Origin: Agrobacterium leguminum
GTDB lineage: Bacteria > Pseudomonadota > Alphaproteobacteria > Rhizobiales > Rhizobiaceae
Reading direction: 5' to 3'
DNA: 64,000 nucleotides
Assembly (NCBI RefSeq): GCF_015704895.1
Contig: NZ_JADQWB010000002.1
Location: 186,001 to 250,000, forward strand
Shown here: positions 17,764 to 27,988 of the stretch, one piece after another
Position numbering within the stretch: position 1 is the first letter of the stretch
Layout of the letters: each line of letters begins with the position of its first letter
The notes under the pieces: model-generated
Database searches by the model: none
The model's input: the letters and a program-made list of their open reading frames with translations, nothing else
Told to the model about the DNA's origin: nothing
Position numbers and translations under genes: made by a program

Positions 17764-20700
17764 CTAGAAATCGTTTGCTCGGTTTATCCAATACGTCCGC
17801 CGCCAGGAATTAAATTGGGTACGGTTGATGCCAGATGGAATTTCATTAGTATTGACATGAATAACCTTCGAATTTGTCTTATGAAAGGTTTGGGTCATTT
17901 CCGCGATAGGGCCGTCTTGCATTTGTGTCATATGATGCAGATTGATTGGATTTCCGTCTGGTCCTATGGGCGCGCGACCAGATTGCATTAGCTCCAGATT
18001 TGTTCTCCCAGATTTAGGATCGATAAATGTTGGATCTATCAAATCGTTGCGCTGATATACTCTATTTCCGTTAAGATTGATGGGTTCGCTTGTCCAAAAT
18101 TGCCTATTACTTTGAAAGTAAGCCGAGACATCCCTGTCTGTGGCAATTATTTTTACGGATTTAGCGATGCCGGTGCTTTCGCCAAGAATGGTTTTACCAT
18201 TTCCAGTTCCACCAAAGGCGATGGCGCCGAGTATGATCGGATCGCGAATGATGCTGGCGATCTGTTCTTTCGACCCTGTGAGAAGCGCCTTGGCGGCCTC
18301 ACTCTTAAGCGACGATTCCACATCAGCGAAATCCTGACCGTTTTGAGCATCACTGCTGTCAGCATATTTCCACGCAGCCAGGAACACCATGTGCCGGTCG
18401 AGGAGCGACAATTCATCCGCCTCACCCTTTCCTGTGAGGGCTGCGTCTAGATACTCCGCAGCCGCAATCCGCAGATCGGTGCGTGCCTTAATGCAGTCCG
18501 CGGATGAATTGCCGACGCAGTCTTCCAGCTTCTTGTCACGATTAAGCGAGAGAGTTTGAAGCTCTTCCTTATGTTTGCAGGCTGGTGAATTGGCGTCACC
18601 TGAAGCATCACAAGCGGCCAGCGTTCGAGCAAACTCCTCTCGCTCCTTGTGGGTGAGATAATTGTACTGATATTGCACTCCGCCATACGAGCCGCCTTCA
18701 CCGCCACCGATGGCGCCGACCAGCCCACTGAAGCTTGAGCCGATCGCTGCTGCGAGCGCCTGTTTGTCCTGATCAGACAGGTTGCTGTCCTTCAGCATTC
18801 CGTTGACGAGATTCGCAATGGCGGGGGTTAAGGATGCCGAGGCCGCGGAGCCGAGTGCGCCGTTGAGCGCTCCCTCCCAACCATTGACGCCACCAAGAAT
18901 GCCTCCTGCTATGGTGTGCAGCAGCACGCGGCCCATGCCGCCTTCTTTCCAGAGCTCGGCGGCCGCATCGTCTTTACGTTCGAGGGCCTGCTTGTAGAGT
19001 CCACTGGCAATATCGCCGACGAGCCCTGCCGCTGTCTTCTGGGCTTCCTGAAGATCGGCCTGCGTTCTGTATTGCTGACGCAGGATATGTTCGAGATCCG
19101 GCAGACCGGGTAGCGCGATGTTGGTATTGGCGGTATCGCGGCGGATTGTACCAACATCCTGCGTCTGGTTGGCCGGATCTGTAATGGTGATCGGGATGTT
19201 GCCGCCGATGGCCGAATAGGCCTTGCCGGTCTCGCTCTCGCCAGCCTTGACCGGCGGTGCGATGGAGAGGCCGCCAGTACCGATCGAGCCGCCATAGGTT
19301 TCGGCTTTCCAGCTTGAATGCGTATCCACATCGGTGGCGTCAAGGGTGCCAGTGGAGAGGTTGTTGCGTCCCGCGCCAGCCTCACTGGTAATCGCGCCGC
19401 CGACAAGCGAGGTGTGCTGCCCAATGTTGAGATCGATGCCACCCGTTCCGGCATGGATGCCGGATTGTTCGGTGACAATAATCGCATCACCTTTGGCCTT
19501 CTGCCCGGAGCCGGAGACGCCAGTGTTTCCAAAGCCGATCTGGCCAGACACATTGAGCTGGTCTGCCTTTGCTGCGGCCGTATCCACCTGGCTTTCGATC
19601 GTCAGGTTTTTAACATCGGCGGTGACCGAGTTGCCAGCGACGGTCGCACCCTTCAACGCCAGATCATTGGTGACAATGGTCACATCGCCAGTGCCGTTGA
19701 CATGCGTGTTCGTATGGCTGGTTGCGGAGGTGGTGGAACCACCCTTGCCGTAAGAACCGTTGACACCGACGCCGGTCTGCTGGCAGCCGCCCGTGGTACT
19801 GCATCCGAAGTTGACGCCTACGCCTACGCTCCAGGATTTGTTCGAACTTGCCGCATCGAACGTGCCGGTGGCGGCGTTGAGATTGATGTCGCCATTCTCG
19901 GCAGACAGGAAGACGTCACCGGTCAGCGCATCGGACGAGACGACCGGCAGGCCGTCTTTCCCGTAGCCGGCGAGGATCTGTGCTCCCTCGCTAGTGATAT
20001 TGCCGTTTTCTGCCTCGATGGTGATCGAGCGGCCGGCACGGATATCGGTAACGACAGGCGTGGAGAACGAGGAAGAAGTGCTGTTCTCCTGGTGGCTGAC
20101 GCCTGCATTGATACCCACGTTGAAGGACAGACCGTTGCCCGCGGAAAGGTTCGACGATACGCCCTGCAAATCCTTGTAGGCCTGATAGAAGCCAAGCCCG
20201 GCAATGGCCGTATTTGTGATGGCGTCGACCCCACCGCCGTCCGACAGCCGTTCAGCCGAGTTCATGATGCTCTGGGCGGCCTTACCAACCTGGCTGGACA
20301 CGGAAACCGTAACACCGGCAAAGGTTTTCTCGTGCATCTCCTGATAATTGGTGCGGTCGTTGGCCGAGAGGAGGTTGATGTCATTCCCGGCAAAGAGGTC
20401 GACGTCACGCCCGGCGGAGGCGGTTGCCGCCTGCAGATTGACGTTGTTTCCTGCGGAAACAAGGAGATCACGACCGGCAGTGAGAACGGAGACCGCGTTC
20501 GTGTTGGCCTGCTGCTCCTTGCTGTCTTTGGTCTTCTGTACTCCGAGACCCACCGAGAAGCCACCACCGCCGGATGAGACGCTGATACCGAAACCCGAGC
20601 GTTTTTCCTTCTCCGCCGATGCAGCACTTTCCGCTCCTGGCGTGATATTGACATCACGGGCAGCCTCCAGCGCGATGTCACGCCCCGCCATGATGGACGA

Positions 20701-23700
20701 GCCGATGACATTGACGTCGTTTTCGCGTGCCGCGAGGGTTACGTCGGTCCCAGCAGTCAGCGCAGAGCCGACGTTGAGGGTGGACGACTGGCTTTTTTCT
20801 TTCTGTTCCTTGCCCCATAGCGAGAGGAAGCCGCCGCCGGAACCGGCGAACAGGCCGGACTTTTTGCTGCTGCTCTCCAGCGCGTGCTGTTCCTCGGCCC
20901 CGATGATGGCGACGCTGTCGCCCGTGACGCTGATCGCATCCCCGGCCGTTATGGTTGAGCCCGCTATGACGGTGTTGCCAGCAGAATCCAGCTTGACGTT
21001 ACCGGACGCGGAAAGCTCGGAGCCGACTGTGGCTTCATCATAGTTGTATTGCGTCGAGCTTTTTTTCGAGAGGAAGCCCTTGCTGGAGGAACTCTGCTCG
21101 AACTCCGCCGTATTCTTGCCCGACGCGATCAGCAGATCGCCCCCTGCGCTGACGTTGATATCGGCTTTGTTGGTCTCATCGCCCGCCATCACCTTCGAGG
21201 CGGAGACGACGGTATCACCACCCGAGGTAATGGACACGCCCTTCCCACCGCTAACCGATGATCCGACTGCAGTCTCGGCTTCCGTGTGGCTCGTCGTCTG
21301 TTTCTTGCCGCCGAACAGGCCACCCTTTTTCTTGTAGGTGTAATCGATAGTGGTGGTGTCGACAGCTTCGGCAATTGTTACGTCACCGGTCGCTTTCAGA
21401 CCCACAGTCCCATCGGCGGCAATCGTGCTGCCGATGACGTTGAGGCTGCCACCCGCATTGGCGGTGACCGATCCGCCCGCGGTGATCTCGGAACCCTGAC
21501 TTGTGGTTCTCACAACCGTCGTCGTGCTGCGCTTGTCACGCAAGGTGCTGGTTGTTGACCTTTCGGTAACGGAGATATTGATGTCTCCGTTCGAAGTCAG
21601 GCCGAGATTGCCGCCCGCCGTCACCTTTGCGTTGGCGAGCAGAATACCCTCGTCGCCCTTGATTGAAGCATTGCCGCCTGCGCTGAAGGCGCCGCCGATT
21701 GCCGCAATCGATGAACCGGAAACGGTAAGATCGCCAGTCGATGCGATCATCCCCGATGTTGCAAGCAGGCCAGTGTCGATCGTTACCTGATTGCCCGCGA
21801 TCAGCGCGCCAGCGGAGTTCAATCTTTCCCTGTCGTCAGCGGCAAGATGCAGCACCGGCGCAAGAACGCTCGTGCCGTTAACCGTCTGCCACTCATAAAC
21901 AACGACGGATTCGGTGAGGCTGGCAATCTCTTCAGCCGTCAGCGGTTCGCCGAACTGGCGCTGGTTCGCTCCCAGATAGGCGGCTCCGTTATCAAGCAGC
22001 TGCTTTATCTGGGTAATCGAATCCTGTCCGGTAAAACCGGAGCCTGTCGCCAGTCTGAGCTGCTGCTCAATATATTGGTTCTCGAAATAGGCATCGCCAA
22101 GGAACTGGATCTGACGATCCGGCTGGTAACCGATGCGGCCAAGGAAATAGCCGGAACCGTAGAATTTCGAGACATCGAGGAAGGCGGCACGGGTCTCATA
22201 GAGGAATGTTTGGCCGGGAACGGTGCCACCAAATCCGCCGGACTGTGGGGTGGCAACAGCGCCAAGCGTGAATAGCGCTCCGCTCGCTGTTACGCCGGCC
22301 AGCAACGCCGTCGGATCGCTAGAAGGCTGAGGTGTAGCAACGGCGGCATGGTCGGCGATTGTTCCGGCCGAAGCAGTATTGTTGACGGCGGCAAAACCGG
22401 TGATACCAAGTGTTCCGCCAGAGCGGATCGTCGTGGTAACGCCACCGATCGCCTCGACGCTTTCCACGGTCCGTCCCGGCCCGATATCCTTTGACGTATC
22501 CCGCGTTCCGAATGGGCTGGGGCCTGGCATGGCGATCTGCCATGAACCTTCATGGCCACCTGTGTCGCCGGTCGTTTTCGTTTCCGTCCATTCGTAAATG
22601 ACATCCGGGTAATACTGGCAGCCGCCGTTCTGGTTGCAGTTCAGCGAAGTCGTGCGCTGCAATTGCAACCCGAGATTGGTCAGCGTGCCGGAGCCATTCA
22701 GCGTCATGCCTGCACCGGCTTCGATTGCACTATAGGCATTGGTAAGATCGACCGTGTCGACGGAAAGTGTGTTGCCCGCCTTGATCAGCGCTGTGGGACT
22801 ACCTGAGGATATGAGCCGATCCTCGATGACGTCCCGGTAAACGCGATGGATGGGGCTACCGATGACGAATGACCGGTTATAAAATTCGATGGGCGACGAA
22901 CAATCCCCGCACTCTCTCGCGTAATATATGTCATACGCGGAAACGAGCGCGTTAGAGAGGAACTGTGTTGTGTAGGTAGGTGCAACTGTTCTTTCGTTGC
23001 GCAGATTTGCAGTAATGATCGACATGTTGTGACCGGCTGAGATGAAGCCGGAACTGTTGACAATGGCCGCATTACGCCCGCCATGAGCGTTTCCCGCAAT
23101 CGTGAGATCATGACCGGCGACAATCGCCCCCTGCTCGTTGGCAAGCACGCCACCCACGAAAAGCGCCGCGTCATTGCCGGCATAAATCAGGCCGGTGGCA
23201 GTGTTGGTGAGATTGCCGGTGACATTGAACGTCAGATCGTTACCAGCGGCAAGCTGGCCGGCATTGACAAGCTGGGGGAGTGTGAGCGTCAGGTCACGGG
23301 CGGCCAGGAGATTGGTGGCACCGTTGGCGACGAGGCTATCTGCTGCGATCGCAATATCGCCCGGCACCTGGGCGGAACGAGATGGGCTGTTCGAAGCGAC
23401 GGCATTGAGCCGCGTCCCCGTCAGATCAGTCACTCCGGATGACGTAAGATCGATACCGCCGAACGTCAGCGCACTGTTGGCTAGATTGATATTATTGGCA
23501 TCGATGTAGAGTGTCCCCGATGTGGCAAGTCCGCTCCTGTTATTGGAAAGGTCGGCATATTGCTGCCTGATCCTGATGTCGCCACCGGCGGCCGTGCGTT
23601 TGTCGAGGCTGATTACACCGCCGGCTGAAGATAGCGAGACGTTGCCATTGGCTTCCAGGCTGCCATAGCGGATGTTGCCACCAGCCGAAGCCTGCAAATT

Positions 23701-25086
23701 CTGTTCGGCAAGCACGAGCCCGGAAATCCCAAGATCAAGGCCGGAAAGCAGCGCCAGATCACCTTTCGAAAGGAGCGTGCCCGCTGCAATCGAGCCTGAA
23801 GCAGCCGAAATCGACATCGCCGCGCCGGACTGGGCTGTACCGCTAATGCCGATGGACCCTGCCCCCGACCATAGTGAAACCGGTCCTGCAGCGGAGACGT
23901 CGGCCACCGCAACACGTCCATCTCCCAGGACAGTGATCGCGCTACCAGCGCCAAGGGTGCCGACGACATCAACGAAGCCGGCCCCGCCATTGATTAGGAT
24001 TGCCTCTTCTGCGCCGATCGAAGCGATGTTGACGTCTTTCCCCGCCTTGACCGGCACTGATTTTTTCGAGGTCAGACGACCGGTCGAGACACTCCCCTTC
24101 GAGGAGACGCTGACACCTTTATTGCCGGACGCATTGCCGATCGAAATCTTGCCGTCTGCCGATAGCGAAAGCTCGCCTGTGTTGGCAGCCATGTCGCCGC
24201 GCATGCGAACGCCAGCGCCCTTCTCCGTGACGACCATCTTGATGCGGCCAGCCTGCATGGCTCCAAGTGCTGAACCATCGATTGCATATTCGGGTGTTCC
24301 CGAGGTCGCGGCGAGTGGAGTTGCCTCGCCAGTGGTATAGTCGAACTTGCCCTGACCGGCGGTCAGGCGCAGCTCCTCACCATAAATCGTGCCATCGATC
24401 TGGATGGTACGCGACACGATGTCGAATAGATCGACCGTGCCATCTCCAGATGCAAAATTCGCACCGTTCGGACCAAACGTGACGTCTCCATTGTTGACCG
24501 TGAAGCCATTGAGACGTCCATCGGCGCCAATGTCGGGCACGCCCGTCGTCAGCGTGGCGCGTGGCGTGTTGATGAAGCCGCAGCCATCGCAGGTGATCCC
24601 GTTCGGATTGGCGATGATGACATCGGCCCTGCCGCCGAACACCTCGGTCGGCCCCACGAGAGAACTGCGGTTCTGCGAGGTCACCTCATTGAGGATGACC
24701 GATGCAGGGCTTTTGCCTTGCAGGTTTGGATTGCCAGGCGTAACGCCACCCAGTTTCGACGTACCGACCTCACCATTGAAGTTGTTGAGGATAACACCCG
24801 GCGTACCGACATTGAAATTGTCGTATTTGTTGTGCGACAGGCCCTGGCTGTTGGGACCGACGATATCGATGAGCGGTACACCGTTCGGGGCAGCCCCTAT
24901 CCCGGGGCGATTTATGGCGGACCCTCCAGTTTCCGGCGTTATATCCTGTGCATGGAGGAGCACCGGCTGAAGCACGAGCGTACAACTGACAACTGTCGCA
25001 ATGATTTTTCGAACCAGCGCTCCGGCATGAGCGAACAGAACGGTTTCGGTTGCTTTGTGCGAAAGATACTTGAACTGTGATGTCAT
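17764..25086 (-). CDS. CdiA/FhaB-like two-partner secretion exoprotein with C-terminal LHH nuclease toxin
   Basis: 2440 residues from ATG 25086 (GAGGCG upstream; the frame stays open to 25212). Layout: extended signal peptide (about 1-47); TPS haemagglutination domain (about 48-180, with NPNGI); a long beta-helical filament with haemagglutinin repeats; a central segment with clustered Tyr and Cys (CGDCSSPIEFYNRSF); and a pretoxin part where QYNYLTHKE near 2142 stands in place of the usual VENN. The last ~130 residues carry NPINLHHMTQ (LHH at 2383-2385) and an HNH/Endo VII-type fold, so a DNase toxin is predicted. It is exported by the adjacent TpsB. GC is lower near the toxin end. Confidence 0.92.
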   Translation of the reverse strand: MTSQFKYLSHKATETVLFAHAGALVRKIIATVVSCTLVLQPVLLHAQDITPETGGSAINRPGIGAAPNGVPLIDIVGPNSQGLSHNKYDNFNVGTPGVILNNFNGEVGTSKLGGVTPGNPNLQGKSPASVILNEVTSQNRSSLVGPTEVFGGRADVIIANPNGITCDGCGFINTPRATLTTGVPDIGADGRLNGFTVNNGDVTFGPNGANFASGDGTVDLFDIVSRTIQIDGTIYGEELRLTAGQGKFDYTTGEATPLAATSGTPEYAIDGSALGAMQAGRIKMVVTEKGAGVRMRGDMAANTGELSLSADGKISIGNASGNKGVSVSSKGSVSTGRLTSKKSVPVKAGKDVNIASIGAEEAILINGGAGFVDVVGTLGAGSAITVLGDGRVAVADVSAAGPVSLWSGAGSIGISGTAQSGAAMSISAASGSIAAGTLLSKGDLALLSGLDLGISGLVLAEQNLQASAGGNIRYGSLEANGNVSLSSAGGVISLDKRTAAGGDIRIRQQYADLSNNRSGLATSGTLYIDANNINLANSALTFGGIDLTSSGVTDLTGTRLNAVASNSPSRSAQVPGDIAIAADSLVANGATNLLAARDLTLTLPQLVNAGQLAAGNDLTFNVTGNLTNTATGLIYAGNDAALFVGGVLANEQGAIVAGHDLTIAGNAHGGRNAAIVNSSGFISAGHNMSIITANLRNERTVAPTYTTQFLSNALVSAYDIYYARECGDCSSPIEFYNRSFVIGSPIHRVYRDVIEDRLISSGSPTALIKAGNTLSVDTVDLTNAYSAIEAGAGMTLNGSGTLTNLGLQLQRTTSLNCNQNGGCQYYPDVIYEWTETKTTGDTGGHEGSWQIAMPGPSPFGTRDTSKDIGPGRTVESVEAIGGVTTTIRSGGTLGITGFAAVNNTASAGTIADHAAVATPQPSSDPTALLAGVTASGALFTLGAVATPQSGGFGGTVPGQTFLYETRAAFLDVSKFYGSGYFLGRIGYQPDRQIQFLGDAYFENQYIEQQLRLATGSGFTGQDSITQIKQLLDNGAAYLGANQRQFGEPLTAEEIASLTESVVVYEWQTVNGTSVLAPVLHLAADDRERLNSAGALIAGNQVTIDTGLLATSGMIASTGDLTVSGSSIAAIGGAFSAGGNASIKGDEGILLANAKVTAGGNLGLTSNGDINISVTERSTTSTLRDKRSTTTVVRTTSQGSEITAGGSVTANAGGSLNVIGSTIAADGTVGLKATGDVTIAEAVDTTTIDYTYKKKGGLFGGKKQTTSHTEAETAVGSSVSGGKGVSITSGGDTVVSASKVMAGDETNKADINVSAGGDLLIASGKNTAEFEQSSSSKGFLSKKSSTQYNYDEATVGSELSASGNVKLDSAGNTVIAGSTITAGDAISVTGDSVAIIGAEEQHALESSSKKSGLFAGSGGGFLSLWGKEQKEKSQSSTLNVGSALTAGTDVTLAARENDVNVIGSSIMAGRDIALEAARDVNITPGAESAASAEKEKRSGFGISVSSGGGGFSVGLGVQKTKDSKEQQANTNAVSVLTAGRDLLVSAGNNVNLQAATASAGRDVDLFAGNDINLLSANDRTNYQEMHEKTFAGVTVSVSSQVGKAAQSIMNSAERLSDGGGVDAITNTAIAGLGFYQAYKDLQGVSSNLSAGNGLSFNVGINAGVSHQENSTSSSFSTPVVTDIRAGRSITIEAENGNITSEGAQILAGYGKDGLPVVSSDALTGDVFLSAENGDINLNAATGTFDAASSNKSWSVGVGVNFGCSTTGGCQQTGVGVNGSYGKGGSTTSATSHTNTHVNGTGDVTIVTNDLALKGATVAGNSVTADVKNLTIESQVDTAAAKADQLNVSGQIGFGNTGVSGSGQKAKGDAIIVTEQSGIHAGTGGIDLNIGQHTSLVGGAITSEAGAGRNNLSTGTLDATDVDTHSSWKAETYGGSIGTGGLSIAPPVKAGESETGKAYSAIGGNIPITITDPANQTQDVGTIRRDTANTNIALPGLPDLEHILRQQYRTQADLQEAQKTAAGLVGDIASGLYKQALERKDDAAAELWKEGGMGRVLLHTIAGGILGGVNGWEGALNGALGSAASASLTPAIANLVNGMLKDSNLSDQDKQALAAAIGSSFSGLVGAIGGGEGGSYGGVQYQYNYLTHKEREEFARTLAACDASGDANSPACKHKEELQTLSLNRDKKLEDCVGNSSADCIKARTDLRIAAAEYLDAALTGKGEADELSLLDRHMVFLAAWKYADSSDAQNGQDFADVESSLKSEAAKALLTGSKEQIASIIRDPIILGAIAFGGTGNGKTILGESTGIAKSVKIIATDRDVSAYFQSNRQFWTSEPINLNGNRVYQRNDLIDPTFIDPKSGRTNLELMQSGRAPIGPDGNPINLHHMTQMQDGPIAEMTQTFHKTNSKVIHVNTNEIPSGINRTQFNSWRRTYWINRANDF

Positions 25087-25121
25087 TGCTGTTCGCCTCA
25101 TGGCAGACGATGAAAGTTGGC

Positions 25122-25574
25122 TTAGCGGTCTTTTCTGCTCGTGTCGGCCGGGGATGGCTTGCTGTCGAGTTTCTTGTAGACATCTGCCAGCTTCGACTGC
25201 GGAGCTTGGCATTTTTTGCTTTTGGCAATCTCGGCAAGAACCTGATTGCGGTTACGCAAGGCGTCGATCTCCAGTTTTTCCGGCGATTTCGGATCCATGA
25301 AAAAAAGGGCCGGCCAGAACAGAAGAACACCTGTCGCACCGAGGATCACGTTTTTACCCTGCGCGTCGGATCGTTCTTTCACCGTCGCCAGCACCTGCCG
25401 CTCATTGGCCTCGAACTCGCGCTTTATGCCGGCGCAGTCGAAAGCACTGTCGGCCGGGTTGGTCGAAGACACCGGATGTGCCGCCCGGCCGCCGCAACCG
25501 GAAACGACAATGGCTGTCGCCACCAGGGCGGAGACGAGAGATAATTTAGGGGTATGAAAAGAAGAGTTGATCAT
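25122..25574 (-). CDS. Lipoprotein encoded between TpsB and TpsA
   Basis: 150 residues. Signal peptide with lipobox VSGC (Cys27), a following CGGRAAH, a central hydrophobic stretch (NVILGATGVLLFWPALFFM) and a charged, probably coiled-coil C-terminus (LEIDALRNRNQVLAEIAKSKK). It sits 18 bp after tpsB and 35 bp before the exoprotein start, so it is an integral part of the operon. Function is not known; a role in assembly or surface display of the exoprotein is inference. Confidence 0.75.
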   Translation of the reverse strand: MINSSFHTPKLSLVSALVATAIVVSGCGGRAAHPVSSTNPADSAFDCAGIKREFEANERQVLATVKERSDAQGKNVILGATGVLLFWPALFFMDPKSPEKLEIDALRNRNQVLAEIAKSKKCQAPQSKLADVYKKLDSKPSPADTSRKDR

Positions 25575-25592
25575 AATATTCTCTTTTGAAGC

Positions 25593-27512
25593 CTACCAGC
25601 GTGCCGTCACGCTGGCGAAAATGAGATTTCCGCGTCCGTTATTGACGCTGCTGGAAAATGCCTGGGAGTAGCCGAAATCGGCGCTGATGTTTCCCCCCAC
25701 GAGTTTTGCACCAACGGTCCAACTCGCGAGATAGCCGCCGAGAATGTCGAAGCGATCCTGCGAGAACACGCGGCCGTAATCGAGACCGAGGTAGGGGCGT
25801 AGCTCGCCCAGAACGGGCGCCAGACCTGTGCCCTCCCATGGCATTGTCCGCCATGCCAATTCGTTGTGGCTGAAAAACCCGTTATTGCCGAATATGACGC
25901 TTTCTCTCAGACCACGTACATTGCTGAAGCCACCAAGCCCGATCTGCTCTGCGCCAAACATGTTATCTGGCGAATATTGCGCATTGACGAGTGTGGTTAA
26001 CTCGAACCGCTGGCCAGCTGCCTCGAACGGCCGCGTCGCGCTGACGGTCGTGTTGAGTTTCAGGAACCGGGGATCGGCCGTGCCGGCCCCGGGCTCCCCG
26101 GCCTCCGCAGCGTCAAAGAGATCGAGACCCTTATCAAGGGCAAAATCGAGGGCGATGACGCCACCCAGTATTCTTTGTGAACGCGACAAGCCCAGAGTGC
26201 CTATCGTGTATCGGCGGCTTCCAACCTCAATCCGGTTGCCGAGAAGAAAATTGTTGGTCTGCTTGTAGGTGAGGCCGCCCCTGAGCGTCGTGATCGAGTC
26301 CTTGTCTCGCCGGATAACGCGATCGATGCCAAATCCAATCTGACCGGAATCACCCGAAGTTTCGATCGGCCCGAAATTACCGGGAATAGTGCTGTCATAT
26401 TCGTACCAGGAACCGTTCGCCGAAAATGTCCAGTAGCCATAGGGTATACTTGTATTGACCGAATAACTGTTACTGCGCCCGCGACCGTCATCATCCCAGG
26501 GGTAGTCCGGGCCGCTACGCCCATAAGATAGCCCCAACTGATCATTGAGACCCAAGAGGTCATCGAAACCCAGGGAAATATTGCTTTGTGAGTAGCCGGT
26601 GCTTTGCTGGCCGAGACTATTATTGGAAATGCTCACGTACCAGGGTTTGCCCGGCTTGTTCTCGACGTTGAGAATGGATGTACCATCCGTTTTTCCCGGC
26701 AACATCGAAGTCTTGGCGTTATTGGACGACAGACGGTTGATCTGGTCCAGCCCCTGCTCAACATCACGAATGTTGGCAACCTTTCCTTTCATGCCGGGAA
26801 AGGCCGTGGCGAATGAACCGTTCTGCTCGGCCGGTTGACCATTGAGGTAGATATCCGCGATCGTGCCTTCGACAACGACCAATCTCAGCAATCCTGTTCC
26901 GGCAATATCCTGCGGCGGAACATAGGCGCGTGACGTCACAAATCCCTTGTCTAGATAGATGTCGGTGATCGCCTTGAGGAGGGAGGTGATGTCGGCAACG
27001 CCGACGCAACGATCGTTGAAAGGCCGCGTCAGTGTTCCAAGCGTAGCGGCAGAAAGGTTCGCCGCACCTTCGATCTCCACACGGGAGATATCGAAGCATA
27101 AATCATCGGGCTTCGCGTCGCCTCGCGGTGCCTCGCCCTCACGGCCAATGACGCTATCAGGGGTTATCTGTTTCAGGTTTTCAAGCCGCTGCAACTGCTG
27201 TTGCTGATCCTGTTGGCGGGAAAAATCATCGGCGGGCGACTGGGCACTTGCCGGTTCTGCCGCGAGCAGTCCCGCCAAAAGCAGGGTGGTGATGGCCCAT
27301 TTGGAACTGTTGGGCGCGGCCCTCGAATTACCCAAGGTATCCCGCTCTGCCTGAATAGCGATCGGGGAATAAGCGGAAACTCGAACCGCCGTCACAATTG
27401 CGAGACAAAAATCAGGAGGAAGTGGCGATCGGAAACCAGTAATGAAAGCAGCGAGGGGCATGTTTAGGAGGCCTGCATTTGAAATGAAGTTGGTCGCGGC
27501 AATGCCGCTCAT
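25593..27512 (-). CDS. ShlB/FhaC/HecB-type outer-membrane transporter (TpsB)
   Basis: 639 residues as the longest frame. A POTRA_2 domain (DLCFDISRVEIEGAANLSAATLGTL..., about 135-210) and a ShlB/FhaC second POTRA (LLRLVVVEGTIADIYLNGQP) precede a 16-strand barrel ending in Trp (SVTARW). It would secrete the adjacent exoprotein across the outer membrane. The signal peptide core WAITTLLLAGLLAAEPASA lies about 70 residues in, so the true start is probably downstream of 27512; no clear ribosome binding site settles it. It is the first gene of the operon. Confidence 0.92.
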   Translation of the reverse strand: MSGIAATNFISNAGLLNMPLAAFITGFRSPLPPDFCLAIVTAVRVSAYSPIAIQAERDTLGNSRAAPNSSKWAITTLLLAGLLAAEPASAQSPADDFSRQQDQQQQLQRLENLKQITPDSVIGREGEAPRGDAKPDDLCFDISRVEIEGAANLSAATLGTLTRPFNDRCVGVADITSLLKAITDIYLDKGFVTSRAYVPPQDIAGTGLLRLVVVEGTIADIYLNGQPAEQNGSFATAFPGMKGKVANIRDVEQGLDQINRLSSNNAKTSMLPGKTDGTSILNVENKPGKPWYVSISNNSLGQQSTGYSQSNISLGFDDLLGLNDQLGLSYGRSGPDYPWDDDGRGRSNSYSVNTSIPYGYWTFSANGSWYEYDSTIPGNFGPIETSGDSGQIGFGIDRVIRRDKDSITTLRGGLTYKQTNNFLLGNRIEVGSRRYTIGTLGLSRSQRILGGVIALDFALDKGLDLFDAAEAGEPGAGTADPRFLKLNTTVSATRPFEAAGQRFELTTLVNAQYSPDNMFGAEQIGLGGFSNVRGLRESVIFGNNGFFSHNELAWRTMPWEGTGLAPVLGELRPYLGLDYGRVFSQDRFDILGGYLASWTVGAKLVGGNISADFGYSQAFSSSVNNGRGNLIFASVTARW

Positions 27513-27988
27513 GCTTCATTCTGCAGCTGTCCTTGCTGTCGATCCCTACCGGGCTAATAGATCAGATCATCTGATCCAAGAAGCGTTAAAGTGGTATATT
27601 TTATTGTGAAACGATAGTCACAAGTCATTTACTCAAAAGAACGTGGTAGCTAAAAAATCACGTAACACCCAATCTTACCAACATGATGGTGAGATTATCA
27701 TTTTTCATCCGTGAATTTTAAGCGCGGTCCGCCAATTTCTAGCCATTGGGCCCTTCGAGTAAAACAACAACTAGAAGTTACCGCAATGCGCATCTCCCCG
27801 CAAGACCTTGATGAGGACCAAAGTTAAGAACAAACTAAAATTGTTTCTCGGATTAGCCATAGTCAGGCGACCAAGATCATCCAATCTTGTCTCGCGGATT
27901 TCCAAATTCGTCGGTGATCGGATACGAAACTACTGGAGTTTCCAGGTTGCCAACGCCCGTTGACGCCAAATCTCGTTGGAAAAGTCGC
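27513..27988. other. AT-rich noncoding region upstream of the TPS operon
   Basis: About 475 bp with no convincing frame on either strand. It is markedly AT-rich near 27590-27720 and must contain the promoter of the tpsB operon and the downstream flank of tRNA-Gly. No clear -35/-10 pair, terminator or direct repeat of the tRNA end was recognised. Confidence 0.5.

Noticed and set aside
18900-24970. Long plus-strand frames opposite the CdiA-like gene
   Set aside because: Mirror frames of a repetitive GC-rich gene; no start signals or known domains.
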